Shown in pieces: positions 1 to 11,255 of a stretch of DNA of 64,000 bases. The position numbers and the translations under genes were made by a program. The stretch's first letter is position 1. Each line of letters begins with the position of its first letter. Origin of the DNA: Shinisaurus crocodilurus (lineage: Eukaryota; Chordata; Lepidosauria; Squamata; Shinisauridae); NCBI GenBank assembly GCA_021292165.1, contig CM037879.1:269509160-269573159 (forward strand), given 5' to 3'. The notes under the pieces are model-generated. The model worked only from the letters and a program-made list of their open reading frames with translations, searched no databases and had not been told where the DNA came from.

Positions 1-1195
1 TTGGGAGCAGCAAGTGAAGAACATCCTGAATATTTCAATTATAATAAAACACAGCATGTTTACTTCAAGTTCATTTGCATTTTTTGTATGGATACCAAAC
101 AGAAAAAAAGAACAGCACCAAGTCATCATCTTGTCTGAAATGCCACCAAAAAAAAAAAAAAAAGTGGGGGGAAGTCACCAAAACAAAACCCCACCCCAAA
201 ACACAAAAGTTAACCACAAGGAAACAATTATCAATGCATTATTCAGTAAAACCCATTTTAGGCTTACCGGTAATCAGATTCCAGTGAAGTAGTAAAACAA
301 CAACCAGCAGCTAACATCATATTAGTTATAAAACAAGTGCGTAAACAATACCAGTGCAGCAGAAAAGTACAAGTCAATGGGCACAATACAGAGAAAGTTA
401 GGCATGCCAGAATTCTATTGAAATCAATGGGATTTAAGTGCTTTACTGTGTACCTATTTATTTCAATGGGATTTAGGCACATCCAGCTCTCTCTGGAATG
501 CCCCCAAAGTTCACATTCCAATTCAACTCACTTTCAACATTTTTGTGCAATTAAGAAAAAACAAAACACCAGGCCAAACTCTTTGACCAAGTGAACAATC
601 TTCAATTACAAAATAAAAACCCTAACTGAAAAAAATAATAATTCCCAACATGAACTACTTCTGTGTTGCTTAAAAAAAAGAAAAGAATAAAAACACTCAC
701 ACAACATGGACTGCATTTCTAATAAATATAAACTCATGGTGCAAATATGGTAAAAAGAAAGATATAGAACACCCTTTAAACCATAGAAAGGAAAACTGGA
801 GTTGGTGGTTGTAGCTAAACTGTCAAAATAAGGTCTTGTAACACACTTCCTTTGTTTTGCTTCAGTACTGGTTTAGGTTCTCAACACATTAGCAGTGTAT
901 GCCAACTGGGAGTAACATGTTTTGACTTCCAAACTGCAGTCATGATGATCTGAATGTAACTAGAGGAACTGTAAAGATCTTCTTTGAACAGTTTGGGCAC
1001 TGTGCTTTATGCTCTTCAACACATCCTCAGTTGTTAAGACTGTAGATATGCGACCGGACTCATCGATGCAGCAACAAGGCAGTAATGCCTACTGGTTCCT
1101 TCAGCGCAAACTGTACTTTTGCTGTGAGACCTCTGACTCAGTTTGTATTATGGGGGGGTTCCCCCCAACTCTTAGGTTGCATATGAAGATTAGGG
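1..1195 (-). other. BICD1: Probable BICD1 3' untranslated region (start of it)
   Basis: This is sequence downstream of the BICD1 stop on the minus strand. It is AT-rich, has no convincing open frame on either strand and no recognisable transposon. A minus-strand AATAAA lies at 462-457, but I cannot show that it is used. Long 3'UTRs are usual for this gene, so the transcript may continue past base 1. The extent is inferred, not seen. Confidence 0.5.
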
Positions 1196-1280
1196 TTAAG
1201 GAGGAGGCTTAGGTAGACAGCTGAGAGGGGCACACTGAGAGCTGGAATGTGGCTGTTCTTCTGGAAGAGCTACATCAGGA
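1196..1280 (-). CDS. BICD1: BICD1 terminal coding segment with stop codon
   Basis: This is the coding part of the last exon. The acceptor 'ttttattttcag' is followed by T, which completes the split Ser codon. Then 27 codons follow (PDVALPEEQPHSSSQCAPLS, then CLPKPPP) and a TAA stop at 1198-1196. The human protein ends with a closely similar PEEQPHSSSQCAPL... peptide and a Pro-rich extreme C-terminus, so this is the long BICD1 isoform. With it, the six exons in the window give an uninterrupted frame of 637 residues. The residues around the stop are Pro-rich and end slightly earlier than in human. Confidence 0.93.
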
Positions 1281-3011
1281 CTGAAAATAAAAAAAGGGGG
1301 AAAGTGTTTAAAATGCACAGCCAAGTCTAACAAACATACACAGAGAATTCTATTTTTAAAGAGAGGCAGCCTTATGTATCTCTGTAAACTCTTGCTGTGT
1401 TAATTATTACACACATGCCTATAGTTCTTATACTGTACATAAAAGCAGTATGTGCTTATGCAATGCAGACACTGATCCATCAGTTCACAGGGACAATAGC
1501 ATGGTATGTGTAATGAAGCCAAAAGAAATAAAGAATATGGATATTGATGTAAGTTCAGTTTAAACAGTCCCTAAACCCACAATTCTATAATAGATGGGAG
1601 GGCTGGTCCAACCCCAATGTTCAAAGTCAGATGTCTGAAAATCAGGTAAGGTTTTTCTTTTTATAAATAATTCCCTGGCTTATCAAATATACCATAACTT
1701 TGAAAGGATGTGATATCAACATATTTCAGCAAAACTTACTTGCAGTCAAGCCAAAATGAGAATGTTTAAGGAGTTGAAATTATTGATTACATGACTTTAA
1801 GCTTAAACACACACACCCCACTAAAATTGTGAGCAGCCAGCAGTGCTAGGATTAACAAGTCACTACCTTTTTCATATTTGAAGGATCAGGTAAATTTGTG
1901 AATGTATTTATGTAATTGTGATTGTTGCTCTGACCTTGCCCAAGTGCTCAGGGGTTGGCTATGGCACTTTAAAGTCAAAGAGATTAAAAAATAAAATTGG
2001 AATAAATACCTATAAAAGCATCACAACCAATTAATACATTTATAATCCAAACCAAGAGTCCATTTAAATTAGCACAATGCAACTTTCCATTTTTGACAAT
2101 GATTTAAGGTTGCCCTATTCTTTCCTGGTGGAAGATTTGTGCTCTTTTAACAGCCACATGACAGACAGCAATGTGCAGCTTTTCCCATATGGAGATGTCT
2201 AGTGATGGAAGAGGGAAATGCGCTGTTAAATTTCTGCCAGTTGTATAGTTAAAGCACAGCATCTTTATATAAAAAAGAAAAGGCGGCAAGCCTACTGTTT
2301 ACAACAGTAGCACAACTGGCTTGCACTGAACTGCAGGGTGGGGCACATTTTGATGCATCTCTTTTCAAAGTTGCCCCCCTAGGACTAAGAACCTCAACAC
2401 GAAAATATATTCATGCTACAATCATCAAGACCTACCATCCAGGGCACAAAGTCTTAGTGTACATTCCTTGTATACTTTAGAATACCAACGATTAAAAGAC
2501 ATTACAATTTGCTCAGGAGGTACAGAATTGGAAGGGACTTCATATCCTGTTATATGTTTTCCACTCCCACCTTCAGCAGGATTCACCTGTTGCTATGAAT
2601 TTGATAACGAAGTATGAAATTGCTCTCTGCTATTATGGCAGACTCTTGTCTTTTGTTCTGCTTGGACATTAACCTAACAATGGGAGCTTATATGGGAGGT
2701 AATAAGACAATTGTTTGTGAACTCACTGTTCCCCCATGCAAGAAAGGAAAGTCTGCAACTACCTTGGCCAGTTTCTTTACATCTGTTCTTAGGGTTGGGA
2801 TGTTTGCTTTGAGAATACCATTTCTCTTCCAACTGACTACTCTTGATCATTAAGAGTATCCTTTGGCCACTTATGCAGCTGTTCATTCCAAGCAGAAATA
2901 TTCTAGTTGATCATTTAGATCAGGAGTTGGGTGAGTGTATTACAAGTGGTAATACTGTGCTAAGATATCTTCACCAGACTTGCATTGCCTAACCTTGTGT
3001 GCAAGCTCTGA

Positions 3012-3210
3012 AATAAATAAATGTATTTATTTATTATATTTATATCCCGCCTTTTTTTCTGGAAGGAACCCAAGGCGGCTTACATAACCCTCCTCCTCTC
3101 CATTTTATCCTTACAACAACCCTGTGAGGTAGATTAGGCTGAGAGTCCGTGACTGGCCCAAAGTCACCCAGTGAGCTCTGTGGCCGAGTGGGGACTAGAA
3201 CCCAGATCTC
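3012..3210 (-). mobile_element. MIR-like CORE-SINE with TTTA-type tail
   Basis: Read on the minus strand, this has the MIR signature in order: 'tctgggttctagtcccc', 'gtgactttgggccagtcac', 'cctcacagggttgttgt', 'aggataaaatgg'. It then ends in 'ggcgggatataaat' and an (AATA)n tail. The family is recognised from memory; a related copy is at 59355-59472. No target-site duplication was resolved. Confidence 0.75.
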
Positions 3211-3240
3211 ACTTTGTTTGTTTTCCAACTGACTTAAGGC

Positions 3241-3777
3241 CAGGGTGGGGAACCTTTTTTTTCCACAGAGGGCCACATTCCCGCAGGAGTAATCTTTCAG
3301 AGACCGCATACCAGTGGTGGGTGGGGCCAGAGCTACCCCACTCTCTCTCTGAAGGAATCAGTATGGGGCTCAATATAGCCCTGTCCCCTCCTCCCTCCTC
3401 CCTCCCTCTGACTGGCCCTTGGCTGTACAGCAGGGGTGCAGAACCACAGCGTGGGGGCCAAATCTGATCCTCCTGGGGTCCCAATATTGTTCTCTGGGGT
3501 TCCCCAGAAGGCCATGCCCCCTTTCCCCAATCACCAATCCTTTGGTGGTTTTCTGGCTTTTGTGCCATTTTTTCTCTATTCTAAAAGGTTGAAATGCCAA
3601 AGGCTTAATTACTGGCGGTAAGAGCTTTAAGCTAAAATATGGTGGTATTTGTTTGTGTGTAGGGCAGTTGGCCCTGCCCCCTTCGCCTTCAGACCCGCCC
3701 ACCACTGGAATGCAGCTCCCAAGAGCTTCTCCAAGATGGAATTCAGCTCTCGGGTTGAAAGAGGTTCTGCACCCCTG
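3241..3777 (+). mobile_element. Composite hAT-type non-autonomous elements
   Basis: The left end 'cagggtggggaacc' at 3241 belongs to the same family as the element starting at 7328. From 3431 a second end, 'caggggtgcagaacc', pairs with 'ggttctgcacccctg' ending at 3777 as a 15-bp terminal inverted repeat. Outer flanks read 'cttaaggc' and 'ctttaagg', near-identical with a one-base shift. I infer either nesting or a mosaic of two related hAT MITEs. Confidence 0.6.
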
Positions 3778-5477
3778 CTTTAAGGGTTGCAGAGCTTACA
3801 ACAGCAGGCCCATGCAACCTTCCATATATGCATCCGGCATCCAAGATCCTCTCCAAGGTCCCAGTATGCAAGTTACTTGATCTGAATCTGCACAAAAAGC
3901 AATTAATATTAGGGAATGTTTCATATATTTTTTAAATACGTATTTTTGCTTAGTCGGTGATTTAGGAGCAATTTAGAATCATTCCCCCTCTAGTGGCTCC
4001 AGGCATAGCAATGTGGCACATGATTATAAATACAATTGCAGTCTTGGTTTGTTTTGGCAGCAACTGTCTTTTCTATATGCCTTACTTCCTTTATAAGTGA
4101 AATGCTCTCTCTGCTGGTGCAGCTTTTGACTGGAGGCAAAGAACTTGCAAATGTCTGACATTTCCATCACATATTAGTATGCATATTATTTTATTTATTA
4201 CACAGGTTTATATACCGGTACCACTTTCCTGAGAACTATCAAAGCAGATGATGATCACGACGACAACAACAACAACAACAACAACAATAAATATAACAAT
4301 ACAAATACAATAAAATAACCAGTCTTCAATAAAACTATAACCATACTATAACTATATTATGATTGTATGTCACTTTGTGTGCCTCTTTGGTAGAAAGAGT
4401 GGCCTATCTAAAATAGATAATAATAAACAATATACCGTAAGTCTTCATAATAGGTAAACCAATGAGAAGCAGTGAAGGCACTTATGGTTCACCCAAATCC
4501 ACAGGTTTATAGTCTACTTAAATGTATCTGTTTGCCTCACAATCTTTCAGATTTTTCATTTTTTTAAACAGGAAACCCTCCACTATAGGTATTTGAAGAG
4601 TTTTATGCAGTGTAAATAGCTATAGTGGTACACTTTTCAGGAATGTTAAGTAATGACAGAAACAAGAGTGGCCTTGATTTCTTTTCCTCGTGGGACAAAT
4701 GCAAAGCATACCCTTGGATCTGTGTTATGACAAAATGTACTAACTTGTTTTCTAGACCCATTGCCACAGAGGCACTTAAAAGACAACTAGGGATATATGG
4801 ATTTAGTTAAATCCGTCCCATCTGTGTTTCGCGGATTGTTAGGCATCTTTCATTCCATCATCCGCTCATTGACGGAATCAGATTTTTTGTACGAGGATTT
4901 GGCTCATTTGCAAGTGTGTATTAGCATAACGTACGCATTTGCACAAATCTCCCCCAAAGATATAAAAACAATCCACAAGTCCACTGAATCTGCACAACTC
5001 AGAAAAAGCTGGTCCGCTGCAGAATCTGCAGGTTGGATTAATAGAAATCTGAATTCCTTTGAATCCGTTGAAGATTTCGCCAACATCCCTACGACAACAA
5101 CATTCACATTTTCCTTTTTGCACCAAATGACAGGTTTTAGGAAGTTCCCTTGGATAACTTCAGTTTGCAATGCCTGGATGTACTGGATTCATGTTTTCAC
5201 CTGACTTTGGAAATAGCAGTCTTTTTTTTTTTTTAACCACTTATAAGATATTGTTCCTAAACTATGTAAGTGGGGGCCAGTGCTGAAATAATCCTGGAGC
5301 TGGGTAGGATTATTGCCATACTTGTGATAGTCTGAAAGAAGGGGACTCTCTCTTCCAATTCAAAAAAATTCCCTGCCTGGTTGCCCAGAACTGATGCTTA
5401 CTCATACAGACTAATTGGCTCTACACAAGCCTCTCTTACTATATAGGAAGAAGTATAAACAGGGGGGGGGGGGGAAC

Positions 5478-6000
5478 TGTTAGGTTTTGCATGGGCAGAA
5501 CGGAGATTGTCACCTGACATCAGGATTGTCACCTGACATGGAGGATGTCTCTTGAGGTGAAGTACACAAGGTCTTCTGTCACCAGACATAATGTCAAGGT
5601 CTATGACTCAGCAACCATGGGACAGGTTTGGGGTAAACATGTTGTGATGAATAGGTTATATAACTGGTGAGTAATATCCTATTTATAGGTACAGGGTCTA
5701 GGGGTATAAAGACAGACACTTACTGACACAGTGACCACTCTCCTCTCTTGTTCTGGACTTCTACTTCAAGTCAGTCACTTCACTTCATCTCAGCCTTACC
5801 ATTGGGGTCTGGGATTTGAATCTGCAATCATGTAGTGAGTAAGAGATGCATTGCTTGCCTTAATCCCATGTAATTGGGTCTTACAAATAAACTCTTTAAT
5901 CTTTATTAACTGCTGTTATCTCCTCCTTCCGTCTGCGTGACTAGGACTGAGGGTCACTGGCTAGGTAAGCTTTTGAACCCGGGTCAGTCCAGCTCTCACA
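5478..6000 (+). mobile_element. Possible solo LTR
   Basis: The segment starts TGTTAGG and ends CTCACA. It has a TATA-like 'ggtataaagac' near 5702 and AATAAA near 5886 followed by a short U5-like tail. The order (TATA box, AATAAA about 180 bp later, TG...CA ends) fits a solo retroviral LTR, but no target-site duplication is visible and the ends are guesses. It also has an internal tandem copy of 'gattgtcacctgacat' at about 5503-5540. Confidence 0.4.
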
Positions 6001-6027
6001 AAATCGTCTGTATGGGTTTCTCTAGAT

Positions 6028-6461
6028 CAGTGATGGCGAACCTATGGCATGCGTGCCACAGCTGGCACGCAGGGACCTCTCTGTGGGCACTCAAGCCATT
6101 GGTTACCAGATGGTGAAAAGATCGTCCCCTTCTGCATTCAGCATCGGGTTTAAATAGGAACTCCTCTCCACTCATTCCTCGCTGGCCTCCACAGGCAGGC
6201 ACACTCCAACATCTCCACCCCCAGAAGCGGACTGCACAGGCACCCAGCCCTCCTTCTAACTGAACAGACAGCTCAGAAGCACAGCGCGCGCACGCCCGAA
6301 CCTTTGCGCGCCCGGTGAAGAGCCATGCCCTGAGACAGAGCGGGGCGCAATTAGCTAGTGCCCCCTCCTCCTTCCTGCCAAATTTAAGGCACTTTGAAAT
6401 AAATAAGTTGGTTTTGTGTTGCAGTTTGGGCACTCGGGCTCAAAAAGGTTCGCCATCACTG
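6028..6461 (+). mobile_element. Non-autonomous hAT element with 8-bp TSD
   Basis: The termini CAGTGATGGCGAACC and GGTTCGCCATCACTG are perfect 15-bp inverted repeats. They are flanked by exact 8-bp duplications 'ctctagat' at 6020-6027 and 6462-6469. CAG-type ends with 8-bp duplications are diagnostic of hAT transposons. The 434-bp interior has no transposase frame. It abuts the 5S-headed SINE at 6470. Confidence 0.92.
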
Positions 6462-6469
6462 CTCTAGAT

Positions 6470-6634
6470 CATAGAATCATAGATAGAGTTGGAAGGGGCC
6501 TACAAGGCCATCGAGTCCAACCCCCTGCTCAATGCAGGAAACTAGAGGAGGGGTCTCCCATCCAAGTAATAACCAGGCCTGACCCTGCTTAGCTTTCCAC
6601 ACTCAGACAAGCTGAGCCAGCATAAGCCACAGGC
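6470..6634 (-). mobile_element. 5S-rRNA-headed SINE with CR1 3' tail
   Basis: On the minus strand this begins GCCTGTGGCT, has 'aagctaagcagggtcagg' and 'cttggatgggagacc' (the internal and 3' parts of 5S rRNA, including the promoter region). It then switches at 'cctcctctagtttcctgc' to the CR1 3' end 'ggttggactcgatggcctt' and ends in TTCTATGAT-type repeats. The same junction occurs at 30880-31040, so it is a true family and not a chance fusion. Confidence 0.85.
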
Positions 6635-7084
6635 CTATGTAATAAGGAATTAACCTTCTTCATTTCAGCATAAGTATATGCAATTGCAAGCAAGCTACCA
6701 GTAGGAAATGTGAATCTGATCTTTTTCCTTTGGACATTTGCAGCTTTATTTTCAGAGTGGATATACTGAAATATGTAGTATGGTATGGCTGCTTTCCATT
6801 CAGTCATGGATTTTTCAAAAGTTGTTCAGCAAGATATGAATTACTGAACCACACCCAACCAGATTTTGTTAAACATTAAAAACACCCTTGAAAAAAATGA
6901 ATTCTTGCACAAATACTGTAAGATGTTTGCTCATTCAAAGGCTATGTTTGCTCTTGTGGCATGAAGCAAGCCTTTCCAATTTGATGTGCTTTTCTTGTGC
7001 ATGTCCCCCCAAAACAAATGTGTTTGTTAAGGTTGCAATGTTTGGTTGATTAATCAATTCAATTAATAGATTAAAATTGTTTCA

Positions 7085-7127
7085 GGCACAATCTCATGCA
7101 TGTTTAAACATGTATAGGATTGTGCCC
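7085..7127 (+). mobile_element. Short TTAA-flanked palindromic MITE remnant
   Basis: This 43-bp palindrome, 'ggcacaatctcatgcatg' against 'catgtataggattgtgcc', is followed by TTAA. It is an internally deleted relative of the elements at 11935-12046 and 19687-19790. Confidence 0.5.
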
Positions 7128-7327
7128 TTAATTGATTTAAAAAGTGCTCCTGATTAATCACAGCCAAAAATTTGTTTAAATATTCATTATTGTTTAATGT
7201 AAGTACTTATAAATCATTGGGTGGCAGGGATCTTCTTAGAAGAGGAATTCCTCCTTTTCTCACACACAGGAGGGAATGCCTCTTCTGAAAGTGTACGTGC
7301 TGTCATGCATGCATGCATTATCTAAAA

Positions 7328-8462
7328 CGGGTGGGGAACCTTTTTTCTGTTGAGGGGCACATTCCCTCATGGGTAATCTGTTGTGGGGGCCACAAAGCCA
7401 GTGGTGGGTGGGACCAGGCAGAGCCAAAAGTGGTTGGACCACTTTCTCTTTTACTGCCAACCCCCACTCTTTCTCTACACCTTCTCTTCAGGGCCAGTGC
7501 TACCATTAGGCCAACTAGGCAGCTGCCTAGGGCGCAGGGCTAAAGGGGGCGCCAGAAACGCCTTGAAAAAAAAAGCGTCTCCCCCCAACCTCCCGCCGCC
7601 CACCCATATCCCGCTCAGGAGGGGCCAGTGGGCAGGAGAGCGCCTCAAAGTTTGGCCCAGACTGCGAGCAAGAGCAGCCAGCAAAGTCCTCTCACCTTCT
7701 CTGCACTCCGTCCCTCCCTCCTTCCTCTGCATCCCCAGCAGCAACAAGCAGCAACTTCCCTGCCCGGTCTCCTCCTCCTCCATGTGCCGCTCAGCCCTGC
7801 TCTCTCTCCTTCAGCAGCAGCAGCAGCAGCAGCAGCTACAGCAATAGCAACAACCCAAGTGCTCGTCTCCAGGGGACAATGCTCTGGCTCTCCGGCAGCT
7901 TCCGAGCGGTGGCTCAGCCGCTCCGCTTCCCCGGGCTAACCTTCGCCGCCTGGCCCTTGCTGGACCACCTTGGACCCCCCATGACTCTGGCGTCCTCCTT
8001 CTTGACAGGTAAGGATGGGCACGGGGATGTTGAGGGCGGGGGTGTGTGGCTCCAGGCAAATGCACATTATGCAAGGATTGTCTGTGATAAAGGGGATCTG
8101 TAGAACTTCTCCCTCATTTTCACATTTGGCAACACAGCCTGTATGAGAATTTAAAAATTAATACTTTTTCCTCACTCTGTCCAATTGACTTTTATTTCAT
8201 AATGGGCATAGGGCTGGAGGGAGGGAGGGCTCAAGTGGGAGGGGGGCGCTAAATATCTGATCTTGCCTAGGGCACCAAACTGTCTTGCACCGGCCCTGCT
8301 TCTCTTCCCCCCCCCCCGTCCCTGCCACCCCCTTCTCCCCCCACCTCTGCCCCTTCTCTTTCTCTGTCTCTCTTCCATCCCACCCAGCAGGCTTCCAGAG
8401 AAGGGACAGATTGACATTTTTCTTTAAAATTAGCCTGAGGGCCACAGGTTGCCTATCCCCGA
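7328..8462 (+). mobile_element. hAT-type element interrupted by a second hAT
   Basis: The left end 'cgggtggggaacc' and right end 'ggttgcctatccccga' are degenerate inverted repeats. The flanks are 'atctaaaa' (7320-7327) and 'gtctaaaa' (8463-8470), 7 of 8 matching. The middle, 7489-8298, is a separate younger hAT with its own exact duplication. No transposase is present. Confidence 0.75.
7489..8298 (+). mobile_element. GC-rich non-autonomous hAT (CAGGGCCGGTGC family)
   Basis: The ends CAGGGCCAGTGC and GCACCGGCCCTG are flanked by exact 8-bp duplications 'cttctctt' (7481-7488, 8299-8306). Subterminal 'aggcagctgcctagggcgc' and 'tgcctagggcaccaaactg' are shared with the elements at 17186, 34731 and 60760. 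The interior is GC-rich, with a CAG run at 7811-7836 and an exon-like open frame from 7879 ending at a CAG|gtaagg at 8008. It is nested inside 7328-8462. Confidence 0.92.
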
Positions 8463-8862
8463 GTCTAAAATGAAGAGAATGTTCATTCTCTTCATAAGAG
8501 TAAGTACTTAAGTTCATAAGAAAAAGTACTTACATTACAGTTCTTACATTAATTTCCCCATATGCAAATTAATACAGAGTTAATCAATCAATTAACTGAA
8601 ACTCATAGATGAATTGTCTAGGTTTCTTTAATCAAGTAACAGTCCTAGTGTTTGTACCACATCTATTTCCATTAATTTCACCACCTGCACTGGACTTATT
8701 GCAGCCTGTGATTTTAGTTTTTGTTGATGTTTCCAGAGAAGGGTGCTGCTTAAGACAATTTTATTTCATCAGCAGGATATCATTTTTGCACTTTAGTTTT
8801 TGTGCTTGACAGAAGCTGTGGATCTTAAACTGTAGTCCCTGGAGAAGGATCTAGGTAGGCAG

Positions 8863-9254
8863 TGTTGTAGAAATATTAAACTGCGCCATAAACACTTTGA
8901 AATGGCGCCGATGTCCGGAGTCTGGAAAGCCCCCGACACCCAAGGCAGATACAGGGGCTAGCAACAGACAGAAGCCCCAATCAGGTTGTAGTAAAACAGG
9001 GCACAAGTAAGGCTTGCCCAGTAACACGCAAGCGCAGTAGAAAGAAGTATTTTGCTTATCTAACCCTTGCCCAGGCAGAGCGGGGCCCTTCCCTATCTAG
9101 TCAGTCCTGCATGCCTGACCTGCGGAGAACTGCCATTGAGTGCACTCAATAAAGCTTTGGAACCAAAGCCTCGCCTCTGTCTTCTTTGGCTGCCGAAGTC
9201 TGGTTGGACCAAACCTAGATATCAAGGACCACTGTTAGTGTCCAGCTTACAACA
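8863..9254 (+). mobile_element. Solo LTR of an endogenous retrovirus
   Basis: This 392-bp LTR starts TGTTGTAG and ends CTTACAACA, with imperfect inverted LTR tips (TGTTGTA/TACAACA exact). It is flanked by the 4-bp duplication GCAG at 8859-8862 and 9255-9258. It carries 'actcaataaagctttgg' (poly(A) signal) near 9147. A 4-bp duplication fits gamma-type retroviruses among others. No gag, pol or env sequence is left, so it arose by LTR-LTR recombination. Confidence 0.85.
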
Positions 9255-9389
9255 GCAGTCCGCTTTCATGTACTGTCAAGCCAAGCAACTGCAAAGGACC
9301 ACAGTGAGGATAGAACAGTGGAACATACCATTTTTCAACCCTAACCAATGCATCAGATACAGGCTCAATATCTGATCAACCTGCTAGAG

Positions 9390-9525
9390 CAGGGCTCTCC
9401 AACCTTGGGTCCCCAGATGTTGCTGGCCTACAGCTCCCAGCATACCCAGCCAGCATGGCTAATGGCAAGGGATTCTGGGAGCTGTAGTCCAGAATCATCT
9501 GGGGACCCAAGGTTGGAGAGTCCTG
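9390..9525 (+). mobile_element. 136-bp palindromic hAT MITE
   Basis: This element has long terminal inverted repeats starting CAGGGCTCTCCAACC and ending GGTTGGAGAGTCCTG, with body 'cccagcatacccagccagc'. It is the same length (136 bp) as the copy at 12172-12307, in opposite orientation. No matching target-site duplication is seen here. Confidence 0.8.
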
Positions 9526-9725
9526 TCCAATGTTGGACCCTGAAGGACCAACATTGGTCCAAATTACATGTAACACTAATAGTATATTTAAATACCATGC
9601 TTGGGATTGGGCATGCCTCTCTATTAACAAACAACAAGAAGCCCAATCCATAGTAGTACTATGGCCAAGGGGTAGGAGGATTTTCCTACCATGCCATGCT
9701 GTTGGGGGTAAACAGCAGCTTTGGG

Positions 9726-9919
9726 GAAGTAATTTTTGTCAGGAAACCACCATGTGGGGAAGGGTTTAAAACCATGCTATGGTCCCTATCTGGATCTCCA
9801 CACAGCTGCTTTGTAAGAAATATAGGAACACAGGAAAACTGCCTTATATCAAGTCAGTCCATTTGTCCATCTAGCTCAGTTTAGTGATGGGTGAACTTAC
9901 CCCAACAGAAATCATAATT
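9726..9919 (+). repeat. 194-bp direct repeat, copy A
   Basis: Matches 11256-11449 with a single mismatch by eye ('gaacttacc' versus 'gaactaacc'). It contains a minus-strand piece of the tRNA-Ala SINE 3' region ('aggaacacaggaaaactgcc', 'tccatctagctcagt'). Its last 13 bp overlap the first 13 bp of repeat B. Confidence 0.9.
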
Positions 9920-10096
9920 TCTGTGTCAAGTTACAAATTCCTTGGTCTAATCTTGGATGAATGTTCTCCATTATTTCGAGATCTTGTTATGTATACACAA
10001 ATTGTTGCACATGTGCATCTACAAAACACATTTTGGGAACTGTAGTGTGGCATCATGCATCACTACATTATGTTCCCCTCTCTGATTGGCTGTTTT
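9907..10096 (+). repeat. 190-bp direct repeat, copy B (left target-site duplication of L1)
   Basis: Starts 'agaaatcataattt' and ends 'gattggctgtttt'. The same 190 bp recurs at 10650-10839, and the two copies immediately bracket the L1 3' end at 10097-10649. I read them as an unusually long target-site duplication. Confidence 0.85.
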
Positions 10097-10649
10097 TACA
10101 GAAATATCGAAAATTATTGGTACTAATTTAGAGGTCTGTCCAAAATTAGCATTGTTATCAATAACTGAGAAGCTTATTTGTGATCAAAATACGAAGGAGT
10201 TAATTGTAAACTTGTTAACTGCGGCCAGGCTAATGATAGCGAGAAATTGGAAAGTACAATATGTTTTCCTAATAACAGACTGGTATAAGGAAGTTTGGGA
10301 CATAGCCCTAAATGATAAACTAATTAGTAGTATCAAATGCAAAAAAGGATTGCTAAAGAAGAATAATTTTATGGAGATATGGAATCAATTACTAGACTAT
10401 GTATTAATAAAGGGGAAGGGTAACATGCCTTGTCAGGATATGTTATATTTTTGGAATTTAGACTTTATTTAATCAAGAGGATAGAAGTATATTAATTGGA
10501 CCCTTGGAGGGTGGGGGGGGGAGCACTTTATGATTTATTGTATGTTGATTATGTTATATTTGTGTGATAATTTTGTATTTTGCTAAATATATTTTCTGTG
10601 TTATAATTTGTTTTGAAAAATAAATAAAATATTTTTTTTTTAAAAAGGA
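10097..10649 (+). mobile_element. 5'-truncated L1 LINE (ORF2 C-terminus, 3'UTR, A-rich tail)
   Basis: The open frame encodes the extreme C-terminus of an L1 ORF2-type protein, with DWYKEVWDIALNDKL, IKCKKGLL and a final RNA-plus-'NMPCQDMLYFWNLDFI' type motif ending in a stop at 10472. A short 3'UTR follows, then an A-rich tail ('aaataaataaaatattt' region) at about 10615-10649. Only the last 553 bp of the element are present. It is not functional. Confidence 0.85.
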
Positions 10650-10839
10650 AGAAATCATAATTTGTGTGTCAAGTTACAAATTCCTTGGTCTAATCTTGGA
10701 TGAATGTTCTCCATTATTTCGAGATCTTGTTATGTATACACAAATTGTTGCACATGTGCATCTACAAAACACATTTTGGGAACTGTAGTGTGGCATCATG
10801 CATCACTACATTATGTTCCCCTCTCTGATTGGCTGTTTT
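10650..10839 (+). repeat. 190-bp direct repeat, copy B' (right target-site duplication of L1)
   Basis: Near-identical to 9907-10096, beginning 'agaaatcataatttgtgtg' directly after the L1 A-rich tail and ending 'gattggctgtttt'. It differs at only one base in the first 30. Confidence 0.85.
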
Positions 10840-11255
10840 CATGTGCCCTGCTGTCTACCCTACGGTTGGTATGCAGCAACTGGAACTGGAAGAAACAACT
10901 GCAAGACAAGTGGTTGCAGCACAAGTCGGAGCTGCGGAAGAGGTACCTCCATCTGTCAAAGTTCAGATCTCCTCCTCATCTACCAGTTGCTTCCTTCCTG
11001 ACCTCCTTGTTGGATTCCCATTCCAGTACCCACCCACCAGCACCCAGGTCTAAAGTAAACTCTTATTTATCAAATGGGGGGGGGGGATCTGTCCAATATT
11101 AGAGAGAGATGGCCTTGGTTGACTAGTTGCATACAGAAAGGAAACCAAGCCATGAGTGAGAAAGAAACACTGAACAAGGGGTGAATATAGCCTACATGGC
11201 TGTTTCTTCAAACGTGATTAGTTTGTTGAAGGAATTCAAATCCAACATTTACACT

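Noticed and set aside
5996..6433. A 145-codon minus-strand frame
   Set aside because: It coincides with the non-autonomous hAT at 6028-6461 and includes its terminal repeats; no transposase motif is present.
9526..9560. Small palindrome 'ccaatgttgg...ccaacattgg' next to the hAT MITE
   Set aside because: It is only about 12 bp per arm and is most simply a chance or local rearrangement next to the MITE.
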